A stretch of 64,000 nt of DNA from Dechloromonas sp. CZR5 (GTDB lineage: Bacteria > Pseudomonadota > Gammaproteobacteria > Burkholderiales > Rhodocyclaceae), in assembly GCF_008711155.1 (NCBI RefSeq), contig NZ_VUYQ01000001.1, positions 930,001 through 994,000 of the forward strand. The letters are read 5' to 3'. Numbering within the stretch: the stretch's first letter is position 1; each line of letters begins with the position of its first letter. Below are positions 17,487 to 26,596 of this stretch, in pieces. The notes below the pieces were generated by a model, which did not search any database, was not told where the DNA came from, and worked only from the letters and a program-made list of their open reading frames with translations. A program made the translations under genes and the position numbers.

Positions 17487-18305
17487 TTATCGACACTCCG
17501 GAACCCAGGAACGCCTTGGCGGACCTTGATAAATGAGGGCGGAGCAGCGCAGGGGAAAAGTCGCCTGTTCCGGGCGGTCGCATGCTTCGATGTAACAGGG
17601 CGGCATGCCGGCCAGAAATGCCGGAAGCAGATATAGGTAATATTCGCGTGATGTTAGGCCGATATCAAGGGCAAGCGCGGCAGCAAGCGCCGCATAGTTC
17701 ATGCGCATGCGCCAACGACCGGTGAGCAGTATTTCCTCGATGGCGAAAACCAGCTTGACATGCTCACCGTCGGCCAGACCTTCGCGTTCGGCCAATGCCA
17801 GCACGACGGCGTTGCGTTCATCTGCCGCCGATTTGGCCACGGGGCGGCCGTAGCCGCCGATGCTGCGATTGATCCGCAATTCGTCGGCGACGACTTCTGC
17901 CAAGGGGCGCCCTCCGCGGACGGCCGTCATGGCTCGCGTCAGGAAATCGGCGATGGCGATGTCGATCTGACGGCCGTAGATGGCAGCTTCCGAGGTGGCG
18001 AGAGCGGCACTGATGCCGAGTATGCCGGTGCTTCGGGCACTGCCGGCAAGTGCGGCGACCCGGTTGTTCCACAGGCGCGGGTCGGGGTAGCTGGTGTTGA
18101 CCCAGATGGCATGCAGGACCCTGAGCTGGGCGGGCGTATGCCGCCGGCCGCAGATGCCGAAGAGGTAGAGGTCCATCCACTCGGCATCGCGTAGATCAGC
18201 GTGCAGGTCGTGGCCGCGAAAGACGGCACGTTCGCCGGGAAAGCAGCCGCCCATCGTCGTCCGCAGCGGACCCTCCCAGGACTCCAGCGGGATTGATTCC
18301 ATCAT
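17487..18305 (-). CDS. Citrate-synthase-family protein, short and diverged (subunit A)
   Basis: 272 residues, against about 370-430 for true citrate synthase. It keeps the helical core pattern (ITGSAR-like ARSTGILGISAALATSEAAIYGRQ and GGYGRPVAKSAADER, which aligns with the GFGHPVY...DPR segment of citrate synthase). In that segment the catalytic His appears to be replaced by Arg. Its start overlaps the stop of the next upstream gene by ATGA, and that gene is a second protein of the same family, so a heteromeric complex is likely. It may act as a citryl-CoA lyase-like or other C-C bond enzyme; the reaction is unknown. Confidence 0.6.
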   Translation of the reverse strand: MMESIPLESWEGPLRTTMGGCFPGERAVFRGHDLHADLRDAEWMDLYLFGICGRRHTPAQLRVLHAIWVNTSYPDPRLWNNRVAALAGSARSTGILGISAALATSEAAIYGRQIDIAIADFLTRAMTAVRGGRPLAEVVADELRINRSIGGYGRPVAKSAADERNAVVLALAEREGLADGEHVKLVFAIEEILLTGRWRMRMNYAALAAALALDIGLTSREYYLYLLPAFLAGMPPCYIEACDRPEQATFPLRCSALIYQGPPRRSWVPECR

Positions 18306-19126
18306 CGTGATTGCTCCTGATCGGTGTGTCGGCCTGGGTCGTTGGCGATGTCGATAGCGAAGAAAGGAAAGCGCCGGAAGCCGCTTTCACCTTGCTCCAG
18401 CGCATGCGCGGCGGCACCGGGTAGGCGCAGCAACAGGGTCAGCATTTCTCCAGCGGCCGGGTCAAGACCGAGGTCGCTCAGGGCAGCGGCGAGTACGCCG
18501 GTCATCGCCAGCGGCCGACCGGCGGCTTGTTCCAGTGTTTCCCGATGGGCGGCAAGCCAGGCGATGTGGCCATCTGCCAGACAGGTGGCGAGAGCGCTGA
18601 GGGTTTGTCTGACCGGGCGAGCGCAGCGCTGGCCGTAGGGAGCGAAACCGGGCGGGTGTTCGGCGTCCGGCCAGACCTGCATTCTGCCGGCGGCGGCTGG
18701 CGCTTGTAGTGCGTGTTGCCAAGCCTCGGGGCGGTCGCCGCAACTGGTCCACAGTTGCATGCACTGGAAGACCTCGCGCGCGCCGCCGGAAACACCGGCA
18801 CCGGCAGCCAGCGCCGCCATCAGTGCGGCGGCAGCCGGTGAACCGCCGACCCCGGCGCACATCGCGGCATGTACCGAGGTGTCGCGCGGTCCAGGGTTGG
18901 CTACGGCGATGGAGAGGATTTCCAGGGCGCGGGCGATATGCGGTGCCGGGCGTTCGCCGCGAAACAGCAGGTAGAGATATTCCGGATAGGTGGCTTGCTC
19001 AAGCAGTTCGCCGTAGACGTCGTAGCCGCTGCAGTAACAGGTTTGCGCGGTGAATGCGTCGTCGTCTTCGGCATCTTCAGCCCACAATCGGCTGTGGATG
19101 ACATTCCGTGCCGGTTCGGTATTCAT
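18302..19126 (-). CDS. Citrate-synthase-family protein, short and diverged (subunit B)
   Basis: 274 residues. Relationship to citrate synthase is seen in ATYPEYLYLLFRGERP, the HAAMCAGVGGSPAAAA region and the GVSGGAREVF segment, which aligns with GPLHGGANE; the catalytic His of that motif is Ser-Gly here. Coupled by a 4-nt ATGA overlap to subunit A and 11 nt after an SDR gene. Two diverged citrate-synthase-like subunits next to a TPP enzyme suggest a dedicated small pathway rather than the TCA cycle. Confidence 0.6.
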   Translation of the reverse strand: MNTEPARNVIHSRLWAEDAEDDDAFTAQTCYCSGYDVYGELLEQATYPEYLYLLFRGERPAPHIARALEILSIAVANPGPRDTSVHAAMCAGVGGSPAAAALMAALAAGAGVSGGAREVFQCMQLWTSCGDRPEAWQHALQAPAAAGRMQVWPDAEHPPGFAPYGQRCARPVRQTLSALATCLADGHIAWLAAHRETLEQAAGRPLAMTGVLAAALSDLGLDPAAGEMLTLLLRLPGAAAHALEQGESGFRRFPFFAIDIANDPGRHTDQEQSR

Positions 19127-19137
19127 CTGCGGAGTCC

Positions 19138-19887
19138 CTAGAGCAGGCTCATGCCGCCATCGACCACGATTTCCTGGCCGACGATGTAGGAAGCCTCGTC
19201 GCTGGCCAGAAAGAGGATCGTCCGGGCTACTTCATCCGGCACGCCGAAGCGGCCGCTTGGCGATTTCCGGGCGATTTCGTTCTGGATCGATGCGCTGACT
19301 TCCGGAGGCAAGCCGAGGCGGTCGAACATCGGGGTCGAGATTGGCCCGGGGCTGACGGCGTTGATGCGTATTTTTTGCGGAATGAGTTCGAGCGACAACG
19401 AGGCGACCAGCGAGCGCAATGCTGCCTTGCAGGCGCCATAGACGCTGAAGTTGGGCGATCCGAGCCGATTGGTGATCGAGGTCGTGACCACCACCGAACT
19501 GCCGGCGCGGAGCAGTGGCAGGGATTTTTGCAGCGTAAAGAAGACGCCCTTGAGATTGATTGCCAGTGCTTCATCGAAGGCGGCCTCGCTGACGGCCTGG
19601 AGAGGGGCTGGAGAGGCAGTTCCGGCGTTGAGGACGAGAAGGTCGAGGCCATCGAAATGTTGGCCGAGGTCAGCGAACAGGGTGTCGATGTCGCGAGGGC
19701 TGCCGGAGTCGCTGCAGTAAATCAGCGCGTCCGTTCCCAACAGGAAACGGGCCTTTTCGAGGCTCTCGGCGCTACGGCCGGTGATGGCGACGCGAGCGCC
19801 TTCGGCCTGAAAAAGCTGCGCGGTGGCCAGACCGATGCCGCTGCTGCCGCCAGTGATCAGGGCGGTTTTGCCGTGAAGTCTTTGCAT
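19138..19887 (-). CDS. Short-chain dehydrogenase/reductase
   Basis: 249 residues, classical SDR. NAD(P)-binding TGGSSGIG (12-19), NAG motif (LNAGTA), and catalytic Ser and YGACK (Tyr-x-x-x-Lys) are all visible; the end shows the usual GQEIVVDGG. An Arg after the second strand (ITGRSAES) suggests NADP preference. Sits between the TPP enzyme and the two citrate-synthase-like genes, 10 nt from each neighbour, so it most likely reduces or oxidises an intermediate of that pathway. Confidence 0.88.
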   Translation of the reverse strand: MQRLHGKTALITGGSSGIGLATAQLFQAEGARVAITGRSAESLEKARFLLGTDALIYCSDSGSPRDIDTLFADLGQHFDGLDLLVLNAGTASPAPLQAVSEAAFDEALAINLKGVFFTLQKSLPLLRAGSSVVVTTSITNRLGSPNFSVYGACKAALRSLVASLSLELIPQKIRINAVSPGPISTPMFDRLGLPPEVSASIQNEIARKSPSGRFGVPDEVARTILFLASDEASYIVGQEIVVDGGMSLL

Positions 19888-19897
19888 GGTGTTTTCC

Positions 19898-21766
19898 TTA
19901 AATGTCGGTGCCGAGGATCTGCATGCGCAGATTCATGGGCGGGACTTCGTCTTCATCGATATAGACGTCGATCAGCGTCGGCCCCTTTTTTTGGCAGATG
20001 GCATCGATGTCGAGCGCGGCCATCTCTTCCGGTGAGCGGACGGTATAGCCGTCGGCGCCCATGGCGCGGGCCATGGCCGCGAAGTCGGTGGCTGGCAGCT
20101 GGAAGCCGATCTGTTCCGCACCGGCCAGGCGCTGGCCGTGCTTGACCATGCCCAGCGCCTGGTCGTTCAGAATGACGAAAATGACCGTCAGGCCTTCGGC
20201 GACAGCCGCCGAAATTTCCTGGCCGTTCATCATCAGGCTGCCGTCGCCGGTAATGCAGACCACCGGCACGTTCGGGTTGCCGGTAGCGGTGCCGACGGCC
20301 CCACCGATGGCCCAGCCCATGGGGGCGAAATCCATGGTCAGGCGCAGCCAGCCGGCCTCCGTCTGGCGGCGGCCGTTATCACGTCGCCGGCCGCCGCCAC
20401 TCATGCGGCGCTCGCCGAGCCGACGATCGGACGGTCTCAGGTAGTGGGTGGACCAGGCGACGCTATTGCCGGCGTCGGCCAGGAAGCGGGTACTCGGCGG
20501 GAACAGGCGGCCAAGGTCGTACATCAGGCGCTGCGGCTTGATCGGGCTGGCCGGGCTGGTGTATTTCTCCGGATCAGCCAGCATAAAGTCATTACTGGGG
20601 GTGGGCAGCAGCGGTTCGCGGCTGTTGCGGTGGCGTCGGTATTCGAAGTCGCTGCTTTTGCGCGTTTTGTGGCTGCGCTCGATCAGGCGGTCGAAAATGC
20701 TGATCAGGCGGCCGCGCACGTGCAATCGGGCCATTGGGGAACGGGCCAGGTGTTCGGCCGATTCGTCGATGTGCACCAGTTTGCTGTTGAGCAAGGAATC
20801 GCTCCAGCCGCTGCTGGTCCATTCGTTCATGCTGGTGCCGACGGCGAGGATCAGATCGACGCTGTCGTCGTTGAGCAGGGCGCTGGCCGACGGATGGCCG
20901 GCAAAACCGAAGACGCCCCGGAACAACGGATGGTAGGGACTGACCAGCCCTTTGCCGTCGGGAGTGGTGACAAAGGGAATGTCGCGCTGGACGGCCAGCT
21001 GCAGGATGGTCCCGATGGCTTCGCCGCACCAGCCGCCGATCAGCAGGCGGACATTTGTCGACTGTTGGAGCAGGTCGACCAGTTGGTCGGTGGCATCGGC
21101 GTCAAGCAGCGAGGTCGGGCGGATCTTGTCGGCGATGTTGTAAGAAGGCTTGCTGACCGGGCTGGGGCTTTTCATGATGTCCAGCGGAATGGTCAGGTGC
21201 ACCGGCCCGCGCGGTGCGCGCACGGCGCGCTGCAGGGCGGTGATCAGTTTCGATTCGATCTGTTCCGGGTGCGAGATCAGCGAGTTGTAGCGGGTGCAGT
21301 GGCGGAACATACCGAGGGTGTTGATTCCGGTGCATGCCGATTCCTGCAGAGCGCGCTTGCCGAAGGAGGGGAGTGATGGTTGGCCGGTGATGACCAGCAT
21401 CGGGATGCCGTTGTCGAAGGCGCAGGCGACGCCAGTGATCAGGTTGGTTGCCCCGGGGCCGGAGGTGGCGCAGCAGACGCCGATCTTGCCGGTTTCGCGG
21501 GCATAGCCATCGGCCATGAAGGCGGCGCCGGCCTCATGGCGAGCGACGATGGGGCGCGGGCCGCCGCGTCGGCTGCTGCGCGCAAGGGCGTTGTAGAGCG
21601 GCTCGATGGCACCGCCGGGAACGCCGAAAACGTATTCGATACCCATTTGTTCGAGGTAGGAAACGATCAGGTCGGCGACCTGCGTTTCGTCTTCTGCCGG
21701 TGAGATGATGAGTGGTGTTTCTTCCGTTTCGTAATCGCAAGCGAGCGCAATGCGTGTGCTGTTCAT
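19898..21766 (-). CDS. Acetolactate-synthase-like TPP enzyme with Arg-rich insert
   Basis: 622 residues. TPP-binding Pyr domain with catalytic Glu78 (RHEAG), central domain, and PP domain with GDGSLMMN (507-514). The sequence GIPMLVITGQ and overall size resemble the large subunit of acetolactate synthase. Between the usual ADAGN motif (~432-436) and the start of the PP core there is an extra stretch, about residues 446-475, with many Arg and Gly (RRLGERRMSGGGRRR), not expected in this family. First gene of a four-gene operon with an SDR and two citrate-synthase-like proteins; there is no ilvN small subunit or branched-chain gene nearby, so a biosynthetic role in valine/leucine is unlikely. 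Confidence 0.85.
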   Translation of the reverse strand: MNSTRIALACDYETEETPLIISPAEDETQVADLIVSYLEQMGIEYVFGVPGGAIEPLYNALARSSRRGGPRPIVARHEAGAAFMADGYARETGKIGVCCATSGPGATNLITGVACAFDNGIPMLVITGQPSLPSFGKRALQESACTGINTLGMFRHCTRYNSLISHPEQIESKLITALQRAVRAPRGPVHLTIPLDIMKSPSPVSKPSYNIADKIRPTSLLDADATDQLVDLLQQSTNVRLLIGGWCGEAIGTILQLAVQRDIPFVTTPDGKGLVSPYHPLFRGVFGFAGHPSASALLNDDSVDLILAVGTSMNEWTSSGWSDSLLNSKLVHIDESAEHLARSPMARLHVRGRLISIFDRLIERSHKTRKSSDFEYRRHRNSREPLLPTPSNDFMLADPEKYTSPASPIKPQRLMYDLGRLFPPSTRFLADAGNSVAWSTHYLRPSDRRLGERRMSGGGRRRDNGRRQTEAGWLRLTMDFAPMGWAIGGAVGTATGNPNVPVVCITGDGSLMMNGQEISAAVAEGLTVIFVILNDQALGMVKHGQRLAGAEQIGFQLPATDFAAMARAMGADGYTVRSPEEMAALDIDAICQKKGPTLIDVYIDEDEVPPMNLRMQILGTDI

Positions 21767-21824
21767 TTGAGGTCCCTTGTTTGTTGGTTTTCGACCGGTA
21801 CATCTGATCCAAGGGCGTGACTAT

Positions 21825-21842
21825 CTACGACTTTCGTCATAG
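21825..21842. promoter_or_regulatory. Dyad upstream of the TPP-enzyme operon
   Basis: CTACGACTTTCGTCATAG reads as CTA-n-GAC-N4-GTC-n-TAG, a symmetric 18-bp site 59 bp upstream of the start codon. The form suits a LuxR/NarL-type response regulator or similar dimer. The rest of the gap 21767-22021 shows only A/T-rich promoter-like sequence. Confidence 0.45.
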
Positions 21843-22021
21843 TCCATGTGAGTTATTTAACGCATTTGTCAAACTTGCCCGGAGTTTCCGGTGCACCTTC
21901 CTGACCGGCGAGGCAGGATTTTTCATCGCTTGCGCAAGGAGAATGGCAGCTAGATCCTTGATGGCATGGCGATTTGGTGGTGCTGCTTAATATTCGTGCG
22001 GTAAGTTGTTTTCTACCCGGC

Positions 22022-22903
22022 TCAAGGATTGCAATAGCCGCAGGATACCGGATCGGCCGTCATGACGCCGTCGCTGCGTTTGCGTGTTTCCCGATGCTCG
22101 CAGCGGAGACATTTCCAGATTTCCGCCCGATACTCGCGGGTGGGCAATCCACATTCGGCACAATGCAGCCCGGCCACCGTCTCGGCGGCAGAAAAGCCGG
22201 GTGTCGCGCAGTGAGGGCATAAGGACGCCAGTTTCTCCGCGAGGTTCAGCGCCGCCCGGCCGATGTTGACCATGCGCTCGGGGTGGCCGTGAGCCCGCAG
22301 GTCGCGCTCGACGAAAATCCTTGTTTCGGCGGACGACACCTGCTTTGCCCATGCGAAGGCGGTTTTCAGGGAGGGCCAGTCGGCCAGTCCCTTGCGCAAG
22401 CGCGGGTTATTCTCGCTGGAGGGACGAAGCACCAGGTGCTGCTCGGGGAAACCGATGCGTGCGGCGAACTCTTCCAGTTCCGCCCAAGTGACGATCCAGG
22501 CGTGGTCGTTGCTGGCCGGCCCTTGATAAATGCCGACCTGCTCGATATTCCGGACTTCGTCGATCAGTAGCATGACCTCGATATTCCATGGAAACAGGCC
22601 GGTATGGGGGTCGGGGCCGAAACTCCCTTCGCTGGCCAGGCCGAGAGAGGCCCCGCTCAACTCCATGGCAATGCGTGCCTTGCGGCGGGCAGCCTCGAGT
22701 TGCTTGCCGTAACGCGGAATATCCCGGGTGAAGGTGCCCAGTTGGTCGGTATCGAAACCGCCGATCCGTTCGACACGGCAACCCAGCATGTCGGCGAGGA
22801 TGGGGGCGACAACGCGCTCCTTGCCATGCTGCGTCAGGAAGGCGATTCGTTGTCCGTGGTAAGGATGCTGCTCGGGCACAGCAGCGGTGCGACTGTCGGA
22901 CAC
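22022..22903 (-). CDS. DUF6671-like protein with two zinc ribbons
   Basis: 293 residues, function unknown. The N-terminal ~200 residues form a soluble domain (IAFLTQHGKERVVAP, LGLASEGSFGPDP, RPSSENNPRLRKGL). The C-terminal ~75 residues carry four CxxC pairs (CPHC, CAEC, CLRC, CGYC) that should fold as two zinc ribbons. I associate the pattern with DUF6671, but without a search this is tentative. Monocistronic; promoter side faces the HPF gene. Confidence 0.75.
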   Translation of the reverse strand: MSDSRTAAVPEQHPYHGQRIAFLTQHGKERVVAPILADMLGCRVERIGGFDTDQLGTFTRDIPRYGKQLEAARRKARIAMELSGASLGLASEGSFGPDPHTGLFPWNIEVMLLIDEVRNIEQVGIYQGPASNDHAWIVTWAELEEFAARIGFPEQHLVLRPSSENNPRLRKGLADWPSLKTAFAWAKQVSSAETRIFVERDLRAHGHPERMVNIGRAALNLAEKLASLCPHCATPGFSAAETVAGLHCAECGLPTREYRAEIWKCLRCEHRETRKRSDGVMTADPVSCGYCNP

Positions 22904-23009
22904 GGGTCAAGGCTCCGGCGTGGAAAAAAAGGTCGTTGGCGCACAATGCGACATGCCTTGGATAGCGGATCACCACTCGCCCGTGTGGCGAGCGGTGTCG
23001 ATGGTATCC

Positions 23010-23033
23010 GGCATGCCCGCTGTCGGGCATGCC
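23010..23033 (-). terminator. Strong hairpin after the HPF-like gene
   Basis: Perfect 10-bp stem GGCATGCCCG-ctgt-CGGGCATGCC between the stop of the HPF-like gene and the DUF6671 gene. It lacks a U tract, so it may protect mRNA ends or act with Rho. Confidence 0.4.
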
Positions 23034-23073
23034 GTGACTGCCATGCCGCGCATGAGTGGCTGGCAATTGACCT

Positions 23074-23460
23074 TCAGTGCGGGTTTGCTATCGCTGCCAG
23101 ACCTTCGTCTTTGGCCATGTCAGTGCGGAAAATTTCCCGCAGGCTGTCGCGCCGGTGCTTGTTCTGGCGTTCAAGGCGTCGGGCCAGCGAACGTTCGGCA
23201 CGGTCGACCGCCCGGTTGATGGCGGCATACAGGTCGGACTCGGTATCCTCGATCACGATATCGCTGGTGCCGGGCAGGGCGATCTGTATGCGGCAGCACT
23301 TGTCTTCGCCGCCACGCGGACCGTTGATGTCGTACAGCCGCACGGCTACTTTCCGGACATCGTAGGTTGCCCAACTCAGGGCAAATCCCAGGCGGCGCTC
23401 GGCGTGCTCGCGCAATGCGGGAGAAAGCCCGAATCCTTGGGCACGAATGTCGATATGCAT
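23074..23460 (-). CDS. HPF/RaiA-family ribosome-associated protein
   Basis: 128 residues. Begins MHIDIRAQGFGLSPALREHAERRLGFAL, the beta-alpha start of the ribosome hibernation/YfiA (sigma-54 modulation) family, and continues with DINGPRGGEDKCCRIQI and DLYAAINRAVDRAERSLARRL, the second helix with basic residues. The basic C-terminal tail is short, with no long-form dimerisation domain. Probably binds the 30S subunit under stress. Start at 23460 chosen from the family pattern and an AAGGAG site. Monocistronic, with a large A/T-rich inverted repeat upstream. Confidence 0.85.
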   Translation of the reverse strand: MHIDIRAQGFGLSPALREHAERRLGFALSWATYDVRKVAVRLYDINGPRGGEDKCCRIQIALPGTSDIVIEDTESDLYAAINRAVDRAERSLARRLERQNKHRRDSLREIFRTDMAKDEGLAAIANPH

Positions 23461-23506
23461 GATGCGCTCCTTTTGCGGTTGGGGAGCACTCATCCTAGAG
23501 CGATTC

Positions 23507-23562
23507 AATAATTCGAAATAGACGAAATTTTCAGATTTATATTTCGTTTTAATCGAATTATT
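23507..23562. promoter_or_regulatory. A/T-rich 56-bp inverted repeat upstream of the HPF-like gene
   Basis: Outer arms AATAATTCGA / TCGAATTATT (10 bp, perfect) and inner arms ACGAAAT / ATTTCGT (7 bp, perfect), separated by a 12-nt centre. It begins 47 bp upstream of the HPF-like start codon, and stands out from the GC-rich surroundings. Could be a double operator or an upstream promoter element. Confidence 0.5.
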
Positions 23563-23591
23563 CGCAACGGCCGGTATCGGGATAAGTAGCG

Positions 23592-23627
23592 TTTATCCCC
23601 GTTTTGCCGGGGTAAGTCTGTGGATAA
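23592..23627 (+). repeat. 36-bp dyad element with DnaA box, copy 3
   Basis: TTTATCCCCGTTTT...GGGGTAAG...TGTGGATAA, same length as the two copies near 10 kb and nearly identical to copy 2. Inner CCCCG/CGGGG arms can pair. DnaA box at 23619-23627. The remainder of the 23461-23861 gap holds the acnB promoter region, with A/T-rich TATCATATATAAGA at about 23744-23758. Confidence 0.7.
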
Positions 23628-23861
23628 GCTCTGGGCAGTTCGTGTAAGCGCTTGTCAGGAAAGCTATTTTCCTGGTGTGCTCAAATTTTGAGCGCTTCGA
23701 TGTTGCAGTGCACATCAGGGCATGGCAAAACCCTGAAGATAAGCTATCATATATAAGACTCGCGAGCCGGCCTCGGGAAGCTAAAAGCCGAACCAATCGG
23801 CCGCCGCCATTGTCGTAAAATATTCGTTTCCCAGAGCAACCCTTTACGAAAGGAAGTCGCC

Positions 23862-26450
23862 GTGCTTGAAGCCTATCGCGCCCACGTTGCAGAGCGTGCA
23901 GCCCTCGGTATCCCCCCGCTGCCCCTGTCCAAGCAACAGACCACCGAACTGGTCTCCCTGCTGAAGAATCCGCCCGCTGGCGAAGCCGCCGCTCTGGTCG
24001 AGCTGATCACCCATCGCGTGCCGGCCGGTGTCGATGATGCCGCCAAGGTCAAGGCCGAGTTCCTGGCCAAGGTTGCCAAGGGCGAAGAAGCCTGTGCGCT
24101 GATCTCCAAGGAAAAGGCCACCGAACTGCTCGGCACCATGCTGGGTGGCTACAACGTCAAGCCCCTGATCGACCTGCTGGCTTGCGGCACCTGCGGCGCC
24201 GTTGCCGCCGAAGGTCTGAAGAAGACCCTGCTGGTGTTCGACTTCTTCCACGATGTCGCCGAACTGGCCAAGGCCGGCAACGCCAACGCCAAGAATGTCA
24301 TGCAATCCTGGGCTGACGGCGAGTGGTTCACCTCCCGCCCGGCCGTGCCGGCTTCGCAGAAGCTGACCGTCTTCAAGGTCACCGGTGAAACCAATACCGA
24401 CGACCTGTCGCCGGCTCCGGATGCCTGGTCGCGCCCCGACATCCCGCTGCACGCCCTGGCCATGCTCAAGAACCCGCGTCCGGGTATCGAAGCCGACGAG
24501 CCGGGCTCGCGCGGCCCCATCAAGCAACTCGAAAAGCTGGCCGCCAAGGGCAACCTGATCGCCTACGTCGGTGACGTGGTCGGTACCGGTTCTTCCCGCA
24601 AGTCCGCCACCAACTCGGTGCTGTGGTTCACCGGCGAAGACATTCCGTTCGTCCCGAACAAGCGTTTCGGCGGCGTCTGCCTGGGCTCCAAGATCGCCCC
24701 GATCTTCTTCAACACGATGGAAGATGCCGGCGCACTGCCGATCGAAATCGACGCCGGCCAGATGGACATGGGTGACGAGATCGAACTGAAGGTCGATCAA
24801 GCCACCGGCAAGGTTGTTGCCACCAAGAACGGCGCTACCATCGCCGAATCCCAGCTGAAGACTCTCGTCATCCTCGACGAAGTCCGCGCCGGCGGCCGTA
24901 TCCCCCTGATCATCGGTCGCGGCCTGACGACCAAGGCCCGCGAATTCCTCGGCCTGCCGCAATCGACCCTGTTCCGCCTACCGCAGAACCCGGCCGACGA
25001 CGGCAAGGGCTACTCGCTGGCCCAGAAGATGGTCGGCAAGGCCTGTGGCGTGACCGGCATCCTGCCGGGCACCTACTGCGAGCCGAAGATGACCACCGTC
25101 GGTTCGCAAGACACCACCGGCCCGATGACCCGCGACGAACTGAAGGATCTGGCCTGTCTCGGCTTCTCCGCCGACCTGGTGATGCAGTCCTTCTGCCACA
25201 CCGCCGCCTATCCGAAGCTGGTCGACGTCAAGATGCACCGCGAACTGCCGTCCTTCATCAGCACCCGTGGCGGCGTTGCGCTGCGTCCGGGCGACGGCGT
25301 CATCCACTCCTGGCTGAACCGTCTGCTACTGCCGGATACCGTCGGCACCGGTGGTGACTCGCACACCCGTTTCCCGATCGGCATTTCCTTCCCGGCCGGT
25401 TCCGGTCTGGTTGCCTTTGCCGCTGCCACCGGCGTCATGCCGCTGGACATGCCGGAATCCGTGCTGGTCCGCTTCAAGGGCGAAATGCAACCGGGCATCA
25501 CCCTGCGTGACCTAGTCAATGCCATTCCGCTGTACGCCATCAAGGCCGGCCTGCTGACCGTCGAGAAGAAGGGCAAGAAGAACGTCTTCTCCGGCCGCAT
25601 CCTGGAAATCGAAGGTCTGCCGAACCTCAAGGTCGAACAGGCTTTCGAACTGTCCGATGCCGCCGCCGAGCGTTCCGCTGCCGCTTGTGCAGTCGCCCTG
25701 AACAAGGAACCGATGGTCGAGTACATGCGTTCGAACATCACCCTGATGAAGTGGATGATCGCCGAAGGCTATCAGGATGCCCGCACCCTGAAGCGTCGCA
25801 TCAACGCCATGGAAGACTGGATCGCCAACGGCACGCTGCTCAAGGCTGATGCCAACGCCCAGTACGCCGCGGTTATCGAAATCGATCTGGCCGAAGTTAC
25901 CGAACCGATCCTGGCCTGCCCGAACGATCCGGACGACGTCAAGGTCCTCTCCGAAGTCGCCGGCGCCAAGATCGACGAAGTCTTCATCGGTTCCTGCATG
26001 ACCAACATCGGCCACTTCCGTGCCGCCGGCAAGGTCCTCGAAGGCAAGTCGGACATCCCGACCCGCCTGTGGATCGCCCCGCCGACCAAGATGGATGCGC
26101 TGATCCTGACCGAAGAAGGTTACTACGGCGTCCTCGGCAAGTCCGGCGCCCGCATGGAAATGCCGGGCTGCTCGCTGTGTATGGGCAACCAGGCACAGAT
26201 CCGCAAGGGCTCCACCGCGATCTCCACTTCCACCCGTAACTTCCCGAACCGCCTCGGTATCGACACCCAGGTGTACCTCGGTTCCGCCGAACTGGCCGCC
26301 ATGTGCGCCCTGGCCGGCCGCATCGTGACGGTTCCGGAATACATGGAGCAGATCAAGCTGGTCAACGCCAAGGCTGCCGAAGTCTATCGCTACATGAACT
26401 TCGACCAGATTCCCGAGTTCGTCGAAGTGGCGGAAACCGTCGAGATGTGA
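23862..26450 (+). CDS. acnB: Aconitate hydratase B
   Basis: Bifunctional aconitase/2-methylisocitrate dehydratase of the TCA cycle. 862 residues, the size of E. coli AcnB, with GTG start preceded by GAAAGGAAG. The N-terminal HEAT-like domain is followed by the swivel domain ([34 protein letters not shown]) and the catalytic domains. The three [4Fe-4S] cysteines are present: Cys712 ([10 protein letters not shown]), Cys770 and Cys773 (CSLCMGNQ). Codon use is strongly biased, as in a highly expressed gene. Monocistronic and closed by a strong terminator. A decayed copy of its 3' part lies at 34326. Confidence 0.98.
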   Translation: MLEAYRAHVAERAALGIPPLPLSKQQTTELVSLLKNPPAGEAAALVELITHRVPAGVDDAAKVKAEFLAKVAKGEEACALISKEKATELLGTMLGGYNVKPLIDLLACGTCGAVAAEGLKKTLLVFDFFHDVAELAKAGNANAKNVMQSWADGEWFTSRPAVPASQKLTVFKVTGETNTDDLSPAPDAWSRPDIPLHALAMLKNPRPGIEADEPGSRGPIKQLEKLAAKGNLIAYVGDVVGTGSSRKSATNSVLWFTGEDIPFVPNKRFGGVCLGSKIAPIFFNTMEDAGALPIEIDAGQMDMGDEIELKVDQATGKVVATKNGATIAESQLKTLVILDEVRAGGRIPLIIGRGLTTKAREFLGLPQSTLFRLPQNPADDGKGYSLAQKMVGKACGVTGILPGTYCEPKMTTVGSQDTTGPMTRDELKDLACLGFSADLVMQSFCHTAAYPKLVDVKMHRELPSFISTRGGVALRPGDGVIHSWLNRLLLPDTVGTGGDSHTRFPIGISFPAGSGLVAFAAATGVMPLDMPESVLVRFKGEMQPGITLRDLVNAIPLYAIKAGLLTVEKKGKKNVFSGRILEIEGLPNLKVEQAFELSDAAAERSAAACAVALNKEPMVEYMRSNITLMKWMIAEGYQDARTLKRRINAMEDWIANGTLLKADANAQYAAVIEIDLAEVTEPILACPNDPDDVKVLSEVAGAKIDEVFIGSCMTNIGHFRAAGKVLEGKSDIPTRLWIAPPTKMDALILTEEGYYGVLGKSGARMEMPGCSLCMGNQAQIRKGSTAISTSTRNFPNRLGIDTQVYLGSAELAAMCALAGRIVTVPEYMEQIKLVNAKAAEVYRYMNFDQIPEFVEVAETVEM

Positions 26451-26500
26451 TTTCGGATCGCGCCCCGAAGGAAGTTACCTTCAGGTGATAGCCAATGAAA

Positions 26501-26532
26501 AGCCCCCACCGGGAAACCGGTGGGGGCTTTTG
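26501..26532 (+). terminator. Rho-independent terminator of acnB
   Basis: AGCCCCCACCGG-GAAA-CCGGTGGGGGCT hairpin, 12-bp perfect stem with a GAAA tetraloop, followed by TTTTG; 51 bp after the acnB stop. Confidence 0.92.
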
Positions 26533-26596
26533 CTTTCCGCATGGCACGTTTGTTATTTGCGGGAACGCGGGGTGTCCCGCCGACGATCCCGGTGAG

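Noticed and set aside
18324-19141. Plus-strand open frames opposite the citrate-synthase-like genes
   Set aside because: The minus-strand genes have ATGA coupling and recognisable fold patterns; the plus-strand frames have neither.
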